Assembly: GCA_963920525.1 (NCBI GenBank)
Contig: OY986436.1
Coordinates: 11,949,967-12,013,966, forward strand
Direction: 5' to 3'
DNA from: Dichetophora obliterata
Taxonomy: Eukaryota; Arthropoda; Insecta; Diptera; Sciomyzidae
DNA length: 64,000 bases
Position 1 is the first letter of the stretch, and every line of letters starts with the position of its first letter. This document shows, one piece after another, positions 32,966 to 45,637 of the stretch. The notes below the pieces were generated by a model, which did not search any database, had not been told where the DNA came from, and saw only the letters and a list, made by a program, of their open reading frames with translations. The position numbers and the translations under genes are program-made.

Positions 32966-34430
32966 CGCAGTGCGCGTAAACTTATGCGAACCAAATATTG
33001 GGCACTTTAAGTTTTAATAATTTACCTAAACTTTTTAATGACATTAAGAAAGCCCAGAAACAAAAAAAATACATAATGCAAATCAAAAGAAAACTGAAGG
33101 AGAATGCGTGATAGTTGAAGTGTTGGAGAAAAAGTCTACATCCATTTCCAGAGAGTGAGAGTCCAAGAGAGTGAGCTGACACGTGTGTGGATGCAATAGC
33201 GTAGATAATTTGTCTATAATTTGGTGTTTACTTAAAATTGTGAACCAAAAACGACAACTTAGACAAACAGCAATTTTATTGAGTTTTAAAATGTTAACTT
33301 TTATGGTATGCACAAAACGACAGCAAAATTAATACAAGTGCCTTGGAAACCTTTTTGCGCTGTTAATTTTTGAAACATTTTATTTGAAAAAAAAAACTTG
33401 TTAACATTTTTAAGTACTTTTCGTTGATTTAACTGCTAATTTTGTTTTTATTTTTGGGTCAGCTGATGCAAGCATAGCGAGCCATAATTATTTAACAGAC
33501 AAGCACTTGAACAAAGCTTCATTCAGAAGTAGAGAGCTTTATTCTTTGATATTATTAAATTGAGCAGAATGTAACAGGATTTAAGTGACATTTCGAAAAA
33601 AATTCATAGAAGTATAAATAACTTGATGAATTTTGAATGGGACACCAAATGATAACAAAAAAAAAAATAAATCTGTTCAAATTCTCACAAATTTTTCTGT
33701 TAACTGTCTTTGATGCTGTCTGGTTTCTAACAAAGGAAACCTTAAACAACAACATAACCAATAATAACATTAAGAAACACACAAGTAAAAGAGTGTTTAA
33801 TTCGACCTGCTCAAAGCTTATAAAATTCGCTACAAGCTGCAAGAGCATTTGCTTGTTTTTAAGAAGATGGCCAACTTTTTTATTATGTCGTTTTTAGGCG
33901 GCAAAAGTAAGCAGCTTTAAGAATTTTACAAATAAACGTTAAAACTTTTCAAAATGTTAAATCGTGTCTTGTATCATTTGCAAAGTTGTGCTCTGAGCAA
34001 GTTCTTATAAGGATGTTTTGTTAAAAAACTCACTCATATTCCTTGAACTGTTAAAATTTTGAATTGAAAAAGAGAGAACGTTTTTTCGAAGAGGAATGAG
34101 AAAGTGCGAGCTTTAGTTGAACTCGTTGTGCTTTAACCTTTTGTGGCCTAAAAGTTGGCTTAAAGTTATTCATAATATATTGTACAAACTTTTTCCCCTC
34201 CTAAGCTTGAAAGCTTTTCAATTTCAATTAAGAATCCATTAAATTGCATTGTTTATCAGAGAGATATGCTTGTGGTTTAACGTGACTCTTTTTTAAGAAA
34301 AGTTTGTACAGCTTAAAAGCTCTGTAAGGAAATACATAAGTGAAACTTCATTAATGTTAAGAAAAAGTTATGCATAATAGTTTCGAACAACAAATTTTTA
34401 ATTCCAAAAGGTACCCGAGTAATAATATAA
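32966..34430. other. Non-coding DNA, nothing recognised
   Basis: AT-rich; no motif, repeat or gene supported. Confidence 0.4.
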
Positions 34431-34523
34431 GCATATAAGCAAAAAATAATCCAAAAAGTTTAGTTGGGTCGAACAACGGCCGGACAAGGTTACGTACGGC
34501 AGCTGTAAGGCCCTTGTATGTCA

Positions 34524-34941
34524 CCAACATTTTTTAAGCTCTTAGTTAACAGCAGCCGCCACTTTAACCTAACCTAACCTAGTTAACTGCAAACGTATGC
34601 TCAACAAGTAAATCAAGCCTCAATCGACGATGCTGATTTTGATAATATCGCCACTTGTGTGTGGCGCGAAAGAATTTTTTTATATGAAGTTAATTGTTAA
34701 TATCAATACAATATTCCAATAAATTTTAATTGAATCAGTATTATTTGGTTTGTATGATGTTTTATTCACCGTATTCTTATCTTGCATTCCCCCAAGTAAA
34801 AATAAAAACCTTTTTAGTTAAGGTCAAACAGCGGCCGAACAAGGCCTCATTTTAAATATTTTTTTCGCGACCGTACAAGGGTCCTTTGCAGGACTTTTTG
34901 GTCAAACAGCGGCTGTACAGAGGCCGTTTTGAAATAATCTC
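34524..34941 (+). repeat. Direct repeat copy 1 (418 bp)
   Basis: From CCAACATTTTTTAAGCTCTT to TTTTGAAATAATCTC; nearly identical to 35551-35987. Contains AACCTAACCTAACCT and TGTGTGTGGCGCGAAAG. Confidence 0.9.
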
Positions 34942-35083
34942 GGCTGTACAACGAGCGTACAGCCGCCGTACATCGGCCGAACAGTGATTATTCTACAATG
35001 CAAATGAGCAGCTTTTCAATGAAAATAGAATATTCATGCTGAAATAAATTAAATACATGTATGCTTAACCTGGATCAAACTAA

Positions 35084-35289
35084 TGAAAAATATTTAAATA
35101 ATTTTTCACGCGGACTCGGAAAAGGAAGTTTACACTTTTAAGCTTAAGGACATTTTGAAAATGTTTAATGCAAATTTGTTCATTTACGGTTGATAAACAA
35201 ATTTGCATTAAAAATGTTCTTGAGCTTTATCTTAAAAATGTAGATTCAATTTTCCGATTCCGCGTGTAAAATTATTCCCGACAGGGCTG
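35084..35289. mobile_element. Palindromic MITE, copy A
   Basis: Arms of about 90 bp: TAATTTTTCACGCGGACTCG at the left against TAATTTTACACGCGGAATCG from the right, joined through AACAAATTTGCATTAAAAAT-like blocks. The right end reads CAGCCCTGTCGGGAATAATT inward. The same family lies at 56923-57139. Confidence 0.75.
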
Positions 35290-35550
35290 ATTATAAATTA
35301 TCGCCATACACATGGTGCATCAGCTTCATTGAGTAAGGCTTTGTAAGTAAATAAGAGCTTTGACAATTAAGTGGCATACTTACAACGGACGTACAACTTT
35401 ATTTATACCTTATACGGCCGTTATTTGACTCAACTTTCAGCCGCTAGGCTTTTTGGATTATTTTTAGGTCCAATTCGACACTTATACAGCCAGACGACCC
35501 ATGTTCGACCGCTGTTCGCCCACTTACATTTTTACTCTGGCCAATATAAA

Positions 35551-35987
35551 CCAACATTTTTTAAGCTCTTAGTTAACAGCAGCCTTAGTTAACAGCAGCC
35601 TCCACTTTAACCTAACCTAACCTAGTTAACAGCAAACGTATGCTCAACAAGAAAATCAAGCCTCTCACTCGACGATGCTGATATTGATAATATCGCCACT
35701 TGTGTGTGGCGCGAAAGAATTTTTTTATATGAAGTTAATTGTTAATATCAATACAATGTTCCAATAAATTTTAATTGAATCAGTATTATTTGGTTTGTAC
35801 GATGTTTTATTCACCGTATTCTTATCTTGCATTCCCCCAAGTAAAAATAAAAACATTTTTTTAGTTAAGGTCAAACAGCGGCCGAACAAGGCCTCATTTT
35901 AAATATTTTTTCGCGACCGTACAAGGGTCCTTTGCAGGACTTTTTGGTCAAACAGCGGCTGTACAGAGGCCGTTTTGAAATAATCTC
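35551..35987 (+). repeat. Direct repeat copy 2 (437 bp)
   Basis: Matches copy 1 with few substitutions; an extra TTAGTTAACAGCAGCC near its start accounts for most of the length difference. Spacing is 1,027 bp. Confidence 0.9.
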
Positions 35988-36846
35988 TAACTATAATTAC
36001 ATAACACAAACTAATAATTGCATCTATATTAAAAAATAAATATATATAATTATATATATGTATATAACTTATTTTAACACGAAGTTAAAATTTTTATTGT
36101 AGATTAATCACTGTTCGGCCTATGTTCGGCCTATGTACGGAGAAAAATATTTTAAATTAGGCCTTGTTCGGTTACTGTTTGGCCTGAACATAAAAAAGTT
36201 TTTATTTTTACTAGAGTAGACTTCGTTTTTTGTAGTGTACTCCAGTAGTTAATGAACACATGTCGTCAATATTTATTTCTTATATATGTAAAATGTTGCT
36301 GCAAGGCATCCAAAGCCTGTTTATAATTCGAAATTACATTTGTTCAGACATGGCCGCTAAAACACTAATGAGGCACAAGATATGAGAACAAAAAATACTG
36401 AACAAAAATTCTCTCTACGCCAAAAACGTAACGCCACAAATTATATGCACAAGAATTTTTGCGATTTAATAAACGAAGTTATTACTTTTTTGTGTAGCAT
36501 TTCAGAATTAATGATTAAAAAAACTTTAATTATTTTATGTGTAAAAGTTTGTTCTGGTTCAAACATAAAAATTAATAATTTTCACAAAAACACTTCACTG
36601 CAAAACTTCCTGTTAGAAAATACGATGCGGCTACACAGACGAATAAAGTCAAACAATAAAAAGAAACTATCGATCTTAACAATAAAAATTTAATTTTGTC
36701 ACATTCCACTTACAGTTCTGCATTACAATGTCATCATTAACAAATTCTTAAAAGCGGGGTTAAATGAACAAATCTCCACTCTTTGATACATGTGAACAGA
36801 AAACGATTTTAAGTATGTAACTGTTTTCTTCTCAATTGTGTAGTGT

Positions 36847-37352
36847 CATGCGCGTAGCCAAGAGGGATATTTTCAGGGTTTGAACCCTCCACTCATGGGG
36901 TCTTTCTAGCAGAAGTTCAAACTTAACATTCGGTTAAGAAGTTTTTGGAATATGAATATTCGTAAAAATCAATATTCGACGTTTTTGCCGATTTTTGTAA
37001 ATTTTGTGCATCCCTGTAACTCCGCCAAAAATCCCGCCATACGTTTTTCTACAAACTAAGTTTTTTATTTCCGTCAGTGATGCTCCATGTAAAATTTGAC
37101 CCAAATCGAATATGGTCATTACGTATATTTTATTTTCCCGGTACGTTTTAAATGGAATTGCGGCTCTGTCTTTCGTCGATCAAAAAATATAATTATCTAT
37201 GGTTACTTCTATTGTAATTTAAAAAAAAAAATGTTTTTCTAGTTTTTACATTTTTAAGAATCAGAATATCAATATTCTTTACAAATCACTAATAAATTTT
37301 TGTTATCACAAATCCCCCTTCCCTCCGTGTGCAATACTGACTACGGGCCTGT
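36847..37352. mobile_element. Degenerate MITE-like repeat (CATGCGCGTAGCCA ends)
   Basis: CATGCGCGTAGCCAAG on the left and CAGGCCCGTAGTCAGT read inward from the right agree in 12 of 16 positions. GGGTTTGAACCCTCC lies near the left end. The segment 37010-37160 matches 13485-13620 and what follows the MITE there, and it holds the uninterrupted TTAA (GTACGTTTTAAATGG). Confidence 0.55.
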
Positions 37353-38225
37353 GTAGCGTACAAAAAAAGTTAAGTTGATTGCTTGATTTTATGGACGACC
37401 ACGCAAGTTGTTCGTTCTTCCTTCTATAATACATTCACAGTTGAGTGCAAATGTTTTCGGATAAACAGTGAAGCATGCGACACAGGGCAGAAGCAAAGCA
37501 AAAGAGAGAGCAGTGTTGTTTTGTGTTATAGTTTTTTTTCATTGGTGTTTTTAACAACAAATTCCAAGAATTTTTGCTATGGCGTAATTAAACTGTCTCT
37601 CAAAAAGTCCTAATACGAAAAGAAAAAAAATCCTTGAGATTATACATTTTTTTTTTCCTTATTATTATTCGTTATTTTAATAGTAATGAGTTAAATGCGA
37701 ATAAAATTAATTAAAGCATTAATTTGTGTCGGAAAAGCCTTTCATTATACACAAAGCACTTTTGTAGATACCGAAAGCTTATGACACAATGTAACTAAAG
37801 CTACGAATTTTAAGTTTGAGTTTTTGGTAAAGGCAGTTTTAGTTAGTTAAGGAATTCCTATTAAGTTCATGAAAATAAATATTGTCTTTAACGTTCATTG
37901 TATCATTTAAATAACTAAGCTTAACACAAGCTATTTTAATACTTGAGAAGAAGAACTTATAATTAGCTTAAAAATAATATATTTATCATAACCTTATCAT
38001 AACCGTTAGTCAAAAAGAATCAACTTTACAAAAAATAAATGTATTAAACAAAAAATGCTTAGAATTGTAAAGAGAAAACTGAATGAGAATTTTTTCAACA
38101 ATTTTTTAAGGTACATATTTTTTAATTTTTCACAAAAATTTGCTTTTCAAAAAAATCTATAAACTTACCTTCTCTTTGTAAAATTGATCCATTACGAATA
38201 AGAAATCGTGATACCAAATTAAAAA
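37353..38225. other. Non-coding DNA, nothing recognised
   Basis: AT-rich, no supported feature. Confidence 0.4.
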
Positions 38226-38229
38226 AGTA

Positions 38230-38880
38230 GTGAATATTGTCATTTTTATACAAAAATTTCCAAAAAAGAAAGTGAAAACCGAAAATTCGGCTGGACAGAT
38301 TGATAAATATTTTAAAATGAGCTTTTTGAAAAAAGGTTTTACTAAGCTTTTGAAATTTTTCGTACTAAAGGTTCAATTTTAATTAGAAAAACGTGGTTTT
38401 GAGTAAAAATGCATTTTTTTAGCAAAAATTTTAAAAAAAAGCAAATTGAAAATGAAAATCAAAAACCTGGCTGGAATAATTGAAATATAATATAAAAACG
38501 TGCATTTTGAAGATTCTGAAGATTTTGAGGATCAGCTGGAAAGATTTATAGATATTTTGAAAGTAATATTTTGAAAAAATATTAATTTTTACTTTTTCAT
38601 CTATAGGTTCAAATTTAATTTTAAAAACTTGGTTTAAAGTAAAACTTTTTTATATAAGAATTATTAAAAATAAAAAATTAGAAACGAGCATTTTGAAAAA
38701 AAATTAAAACCAGCTGGAAAGATTGAAAGAAATTTTAAAAAAAAATTAATTTTTACTTTTTCAACTATAGGTTCAAATTTAATTTTAAAAACTTGGTTTA
38801 AAGTAAAATCTTTTTAATACATAAATTATTAAAAATACAAAATTAATATCGATAACCTGACTAGACTGACTGGCATATAA
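38230..38880. repeat. Tandem repeat, three or four units of 165-200 bp
   Basis: TATAGGTTCAAATTTAATTT followed by AAAACTTGGTTTAAAGTAAA recurs at about 38600 and 38767, with a diverged copy at 38370. Interspersed CTGGCTGGAATAATTGA/CAGCTGGAAAGATTGA motifs repeat too. Confidence 0.75.
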
Positions 38881-40160
38881 TTAAAAAACAAAAAAATTAA
38901 AAAAAAAAAACATTTTTATAGTTCATGGGTTGCTTCGTATAAAAAATTGTTTTTTGGGAAACAGTAGGACATCAAATAGAAAAACTGATTAAATCATCAT
39001 GAAGACGACAAGAGTCAGAGTTCATATCAATGCAAAATCATCAGCATAGACACAGGAATTCGCATTTTTGATGATACCATCTATGAGTACATGTGTTGTA
39101 CTCAAGAAGCTGAATTTTATTAATTTAATGTAATAAAGCAAAGGTAATAAAATGGAGCTTTCTGTAGCTCAGTTTCGATTTGTTTCATTTTAAACTGAAT
39201 AAGAATAATAAATATTTATTAAGAATAATAAGAATTTTCACCACAAATAAGAATAATTAAAATTAATATTAATTTTGCCAAAGCAGGAAAAGGCAATTTT
39301 TTATTTTATAATACATATAAACAATATTTCAATATTTGGCATCAGCTGTTTATCATCTGTTTCATGTCAGAAACATTACTTTTTTTTGTGTGTAAAAAAA
39401 AGAAAAACATTTTGTATTTATTTCTCTCTATGGTTTTGCAATAATTTCTCAACATTATTTGGAATTTTTTCCCATTCTATTCTATTTCCCATAGAGTTCA
39501 AGGATATCTAGTTGATCCCAGTTTGAAAATTGATTGAATTCACTTGTTGACTTCGTGGGTGGTTGATGGATTTTTGCCTTATTTTTATGTCTTCAATGCT
39601 CTTGATTTTCATTGCGGTTTTGTATAATATTTTTTTTTCTATTTGTTTTCTTTTCTATTCTAGCAATTGCTATTTTAATTTTGTCATGTGTCAGCAGGTG
39701 GTTGCAATGGGTGGGGGCAATGTAGGTGCTGAGACTGCCAAGAAATAGAATGTTTCTTAAATAAAATATATAACAGGAATTTTCTGGTGAGAAAACTTAC
39801 TCCATAAATCAGTGTGATTTGTTATCGCTCAATAAGAATTGTACAAGGGCAGGTGAGAGGAATAGCAAGTTAGCACGTTTCGTTAAAAAAAACTTCCCAA
39901 CTTAATGGAATGACAGTATTTTAAAATTAACCGCAACTCTCGCACCATTGTTGCTGGTTGTTGTAAGCTTTCTCAATATGATTCTATCGAATATGTTTTG
40001 TAACTTAAATAAAAGAAGTCCATTTTATAGATATATGGTGTTTATAGAGCTAAGCTTCATTTCATTGCGTATTCAGCTGAAGTTTTAAGTAAAGCAGAGT
40101 TGTAAAAGTTGTAAAAGTTGTAAAATATAAAAATAAGTGAGAAAATATTATGACGATTGA
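38880..40160. other. Non-coding DNA, nothing recognised
   Basis: AT-rich with short unsupported ORFs. Confidence 0.4.
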
Positions 40161-43100
40161 GGGAAGCAGCAGCAGAAGCTGAAATTTTATTAAAATTACA
40201 TATTTTAATATGCTGCATTTAAGAAAATCTAATAAAATTTATGTCAGCAAATATTCAGCGCATGTTTTAGGGCATTATTATTATAATAACTGCCTTTATT
40301 ACCGCTTGAATTTTAATTTAAGCATTAAGAAATGCTATTCAGCACTGGTTTTCTGCCCGGCTTTTGAAAAAAACAGTTTCAAAAACGGAAATTTCATAAA
40401 AAAAATCGCACAATTCAATGAGCGATTACAATTTGAGAAAATCTGATGAAATTTGTGTCCGCAAATAGTCAGCGCAAGTTTTAAGCCATTATTATTAAAA
40501 TAACTGTATTTATTAATGCTTAAATCTCAATTTTAGCGTGGATAAATGCTATTAAGCATTGTTTTTTAACCATGGCTTTTGAAAGAAACCGTTTCAAAAA
40601 TTGAAATTCCTAAAAAAATGCACAATTCAATGAGCTGAATTTGAGAAAATCTTATTAAATTTGTGCCAGCAAATATTCAGAGCAAGTTTTATGGCGTAAT
40701 TACTATAATAACTGCTTTATATGCCTTTATTGGCGCTTAAGTCTTAATTTTAGCGAAAAGAAATGCTATTTAGCAGTGATAATAAGCTTGGCTATTGAAA
40801 ATGGTTGCATCAAAAACAAATATTTCATTAAAAATGTCACATTTGAATGTGCTGAATACAAGTAAAACTCAGCTTAATTATTATTATCATTGCTTTATAT
40901 GGCTTGATTGGCGCTTAAATTTTAATATTAGCATGGAGAAATGCTATTCAGCATAGATATTGAAAATGGCAGCATCAAAAATAAAAATTTCATTGAAAAT
41001 ACCATATTTTAATGAGCTGAATTTAAGTAAAACTTTGGAAGTTTTTATCAGCAAATATTCAGCGCAAGTTTTAAGGCATTATTATTATAATAACTGCATT
41101 TATTGGTGCTTAAATCTTAATTTTAGCATGAAGAAATGCTATTCAGCATTGATAATCAGCATGGCAATTGAAAATGGTTACAACAAAAACAAAAATTTCA
41201 TTAAAAAGTCCATACTTTAATGTGCTGAATTTAAGTAAAACTTTAGAAGTTTTTGTCAGCAAATATTCAGCACAAGTTTTGAGGCATTATTATTATAATA
41301 ACTGGACTTATTAGTGCTTAAATATTAATTATAGCGTGGATAAATGCTATTTAGCATTGTTTTTTAGCATGGCTTTCGAAAGGAACAGTTCCAAAAATTG
41401 AAATTTCATTCAAAATGGCAGAATTCAAGGTGCTGAATTAGAGAAAATCTGATGAAATTTTCGTCAGTAGATATTCAGCGCAAGTTTTAAGGCGTAATTA
41501 CTATAATAACTGCTTTATATGCCTTTATTGGCGCTTAAGTCTTGATTTTAGCAAGGAGAAATGCTATTCAGCGTTGATAATAAACATGGCTACTGAAGGT
41601 TGCATCAAAAACAAAAATTTCGTTAAAAATGTCACATTTGAATGTGCTGAACTGTCACAAGTAGAACTCAGCATTATTGTTATTATCATCATTGCTTTAT
41701 ATGGATTTATTGGCGCTTAAAATTTAGTATTAGCATGGAGAAATGCTATTCAGCATAGTTACTGAAAATAGCAGCTTCAAAAACAAAAATTTCATTGAAA
41801 ATACCATATTTTAATGTGCTGAATTATAGTAAAACTTTGGAAGTTTTTGTCAGCAAACATTCAGCGTAAGTTTAAGGCATTATTATTATAATAACTGGAT
41901 TTATTGGTGCCTAAATCTTAATTTTAGCGTGGATAAATGCTATTAAGCATTGTTTTTTAACATGGCCTTTGAAAGAAGCCGTTTCAAAAATTTAAATTTC
42001 ATTAAAATGGCAGCATGGCTATTGAAAATGGTTGCATCAAATGCAAATATTTCATTAAAAATGTCACATTTGAATGTGCTGAACACAAGTAAAACTCAGC
42101 ATTATTATTATCATTGCTTTATATGGCATTATTGGCGCTTCAATCTTAACATTAGCATGGAGAAATGTTATTCAGCATAGCTATTGAAAATGGCAATATC
42201 AAAAACAAAACTTTCATTAAAAAAGCCATATATTAATGAGCTGAATTTAAGTAAAACTTTGGAAGTTTTTTTCAGCAAATATTCAGCACAAGTTGAAAGG
42301 CATTATTATTATAACTGCATTTATTGGTTCTTAGGTCTTAATTTTAGCATGGAGAAATGCTATTCAGCATTGATAATCAGCATGGCAATTGAAAATGGTT
42401 ACATCAGAAAAAAAAATTTCATTAAAAATGCCATATTTTAATGTGCTGAATTTAAGTAAAACTTTAAAAGTTTTTGTCAACATATATTCAGCACAAGTTT
42501 TAAGGCATTGTTTTTTAGCATGGCTTTTGAAAGAAGCCGTTTCAAAAATTAAAATTTCATTAAAAACGGCAGAATTCTATGTGCTGAATTAGAGAAAATC
42601 TGGTGAAATTTTTGACAGCAAATATTCAGCACTTAAGTCTTAACATTATTGGAGCTCAAGTCTTAATTTTGGTATGGAGAAATGTCATTCAGCATTGATA
42701 TTCAACATTGCTATTGAAAATTGTTGTCTCAAAAATAAAAATTTTATTAAAAATGTCATATTTTAATGTGCTGAAAAAAATTGCAAGGTTTTACTTGCAA
42801 ATATTTAGCGTTAGTTTAAGGACATACTTATTATAATAACTGCTTTATTTACCTTTATTGACGCTTGAATCTTAGTTTCAGCATGGCGAAATGCTATTCA
42901 GCATTATTAACAGCATGGCTTTTGAAAATAGCTGTATCAAAAACTAAAATTTTATTAAAAATTACACATTTCAATGTGCTGAATTCAATTAAAATGTTGC
43001 AAGTTTTTTCAGCAATAATTAAACGCAATATTTGACGTTTTTATTATTACTGCTTTGTTTACATTTATGGATACTTAAATTATAACTTAAGTGTAGGAAT

Positions 43101-43560
43101 AATGCTATTCAACGCAACTTTTTTGAGTATATTTTCGCGAGCATGCTGCAATATCTAAAGAAAAGTTAAGAACTGCACAATTCATCGGCATTACAACAAA
43201 TTCTGACTTCACTAAATTTAAAGTAACAGTAAAGTAGAAGTATTTTGTAAAGTAGTAACAGCATCAAAAACTAAAATTTCACTAAAAATAGTTCATTACA
43301 AAGTGCGGAATACAATTCAAACTTGTAAATTAACTTGCAATTTTTGTAAGCGACTATTCAGCTCAGCGTTAAATACCCTAATAAGGCAATAAATCTTTTA
43401 TTTGTCTTTATTGGCTCTGAAGACTTAAATTCAGTTGACAGAATTACTATTCAGCGTCACTTTAATAAGTGTATTCTCACCAATATCCGACAATATTTAT
43501 AGATATTTTTAAAACTACTTAATTCAGCGGCATTCAAACATATTCAGCTGCATGTACAAA
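40160..43560. repeat. Satellite-like array, about 15 units of ~180-230 bp
   Basis: Each unit holds, in order, TTTCATTAAAAATGCC-like, ATTTTAATGTGCTGAATTTA, AGTAAAACTTTGGAAGTTTT, AGCAAATATTCAGCGCAAGT, GGCATTATTATTATAATAAC, GGAGAAATGCTATTCAGCAT and GCATGGCTATTGAAAATGG. The AAATGCTATTCAGCA landmark falls at about 40331, 40546, 40763, 40939, 41126, 41341, 41560, 41741, 41936, 42163, 42355, 42681, 42890, 43098 and 43445. Units decay toward the right end. TTCAGCA and its complement TGCTGAA both recur within every unit. The 60-100 codon ORFs here are periodic by-products. Confidence 0.93.
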
Positions 43561-44820
43561 ATAAATTGTTTATTAATTACAATAAGTTAAGCTTAATTTA
43601 GCATTGCGAACAGAATTAATTGGCCATAACTGTTTAATAAACTCAAAAAATTTAACCTTAAATAATTATTAAAAAAAAAACATTCCCAATAATTAAATTC
43701 TTTTTCTACCTACCCTCAGAGTAGACATAATTAATTCCTTGTTATGATTCTACTTTAAAGTGCGAAATGTAACAATAACAATTTGTAAATGCTCCTTATA
43801 TGGCAAAATTTAACGAGCCTTTTACAAGTTATCAGCCCATACCTGTAACGCCGTGATCGTCACACTCACTGTTTGTACTTTATTCGCTCGTTCGTTTGCC
43901 TGACAAACGTGGATAAATTTTATTTGAATTAATATTTTATTTTAAACTGTTTATGGCGCTGCGCGTGAAAATATATGAAGCAACAACATACGGCAGCTGG
44001 AATACATACTTACATACAGTGGAACCCAACTAGCACTTGCATCAAACAACAGCAACAGCAACATAAGCAGCACCAACCTCAAAAGCAACAAACAAGATAA
44101 AAAAACGCATAAAAACGAAGCCTAGCGCAAGATCGTAAATACATATATTTTTATTACCCCAACTCAATTTAATTTAGCAGCTCAACTCAAAGTTCGCCAT
44201 TCATGCTTTATACTTCTGTTTATTTGCAAAAAAAAAAAAAAAATAATTGAAAGAAAAATTTGATTTGAATGAAGAGACAAACTGCAAATACAAACCATCG
44301 CACAGATGCGGATATGTAGCGTATGCCGCTAGCAATCCACGCTAGCATAGCGTGTTCCATGGCCGCTGATACGCCATCACTGTCCGTCCGTTCGTCAGTC
44401 CATCTCGACACTATGGACACTTGCATGTTTATGATATTTCAACGCAAACATAAAATTCACACGTTTATCTCGCATCGAACAGCTAGCCGATTGACGACGC
44501 TTCAAGGCAATGTTGATGAAGTCCCGATAAAGTAAGCGCTGAAAGAGTAACACGCTTGAGTCACTGAAAAAATTACCAACCGATCCGCCACTGTAATGTC
44601 CACTCTTATTGTATGTCAAGTGAGCTTTTTTTTTGCTATAAATATTATTTATAACATACACCCTTAACTGCATATCTTTAAAAATTTAATAGAGGAACGA
44701 ATGTTTCTTTGAATTTAATATGAAGTGGGAATCGGTACTTATAGTATATATAGGCCCTATTCACTATATCCTTTTTTGATCAATTATAAAAAAAAGTGAT
44801 CGCGTTTGACTTTGCATAGT
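43560..44820. other. Non-coding DNA with a CAA/CAG-rich patch
   Basis: A CAACAGCAACAGCAACATAA patch lies near 44047. No exon could be defined; ORFs at 44220-44673 overlap on both strands and match nothing known to me. Confidence 0.4.
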
Positions 44821-45138
44821 AATGACTAGGGCTCGGATTTTGATGACCTAAAAAACTGCAAGAAATGACCTAAAAACTGACAAAAATTACCTAAAAAACG
44901 CAAACAATTACATAAATAATAAACAAAAAATAAAGCTTTAAAAATAACACTTTTTTTAAAGATCAAGGAACCAAGGCATGCCATTTCTGCAAACAAGGTT
45001 TGGGCTTTGACCTGAAAGGAAACTGATAGATTATTTAGAGGAATTGATTTGAACCATACGTGAATTATTGATTAGGTGAAACAAACCTGAAAGACAATTT
45101 CAATTGATTTTAACTGTGGCTAGTGGTATGCCTTAATG

Positions 45139-45424
45139 TACTGAACACATTGACGACGACTGCAACAGTGCGAAACAACATGAAGAAAGAAACAACGATC
45201 TGGAAGTATCATTAGATTGTTTCATTCACGTATACACAAACACTTATATTGCTCTGTTGTCGCACGTCAAATTAGGAAAAATTCTAAACCTACGACAGCG
45301 ACTTTATTGCAATCACTCATTGTCGTTACAACATTTTCACCACTTTCACCTCCATAAGAAAAGCATGTAAAAATAATTTGACATTTGACGCACTGTTGCT
45401 GTCGTCGTCAATGTGTTCAAGGTA
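45139..45424. mobile_element. TA-flanked MITE, 282 bp
   Basis: Left end CTGAACACATTGACGACGAC, right end read inward CCTTGAACACATTGACGACG, followed in both by C(T/A)GCAACAGTGCG. TA stands on each side. It sits inside the left hAT arm. Confidence 0.8.
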
Positions 45425-45557
45425 TAACTTCGGCAAGCATTTCTAGCCGTAAGTTGTTCCTGCCTTTAATTCCACATTTTCCACAATTTAGTTGTGGATT
45501 TTTAGTTTTCCATAATTCTTACATGTAGGAAAGAACAAAGAAAGTGAAAAGAACCAT

Positions 45558-45630
45558 GCCCGAACCCGGATTCGAGCCAGGGACCTCTGGGCTAATAGTC
45601 TAGCGCACTCTCCACTAGACTACGAAGGAC
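45558..45630 (-). tRNA. tRNA-like pseudogene or SINE head
   Basis: A 73-nt minus-strand segment has a perfect RNA polymerase III A box (TAGTCTAGTGG) and a B box (GGCTCGAATCC) at tRNA spacing. The T arm is good (CCTGG/CCGGG around a CTCGAAT loop). The anticodon loop would be CTATTAG, anticodon ATT. Acceptor pairing is only four of seven and the anticodon stem has A-C mismatches, so a functional tRNA is unlikely. A tRNA-derived SINE start is the alternative; no second copy is seen in this window. Confidence 0.5.
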
Positions 45631-45637
45631 GGCAAAC

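Larger units (their letters stand above)
34440..36230. mobile_element. Complex of inverted-repeat elements rich in GGCCGAACA motifs
   Basis: AGTAAAAATAAAAAC starts a block at 34796 (GTTAAGGTCAAACAGCGG, CCGAACAAGGCCT, ATTTTAAATATTTTT). The same block appears inverted at 36140-36220, and a weaker inverted end lies at 35490-35545. Variants of GGCCGAACA/GGCTGTACA occur more than ten times. The pattern suggests TIR elements with repeated subterminal transposase-binding-like motifs, one inserted in or duplicated beside another. No coding sequence. Confidence 0.55.

Noticed and set aside
34568..34585. AACCTAACCTAACCT as telomeric repeat
   Set aside because: Only two to three units, within a dispersed 0.4-kb repeat that recurs at 35.6 kb; flies lack TTAGG telomeres.
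34524..35987. Direct repeats as LTRs of a short retroelement
   Set aside because: No TG...CA ends, primer binding site, polypurine tract or coding sequence between them, and inverted structure overlaps both.
40210..42592. ORFs of 60-100 codons with recurring KYSAQVLRHYYYNN-like peptides
   Set aside because: The peptide repeats because the DNA is a tandem array; frames break at unit boundaries and there is no start context or conservation pattern of protein.
44220..44673. Overlapping ORFs at 44.2-44.7 kb as a gene
   Set aside because: Open in both strands by chance, no splice or start support, no similarity known to me.
45558..45630. Functional nuclear tRNA
   Set aside because: Acceptor stem pairs in four of seven positions and the anticodon stem has A-C mismatches.
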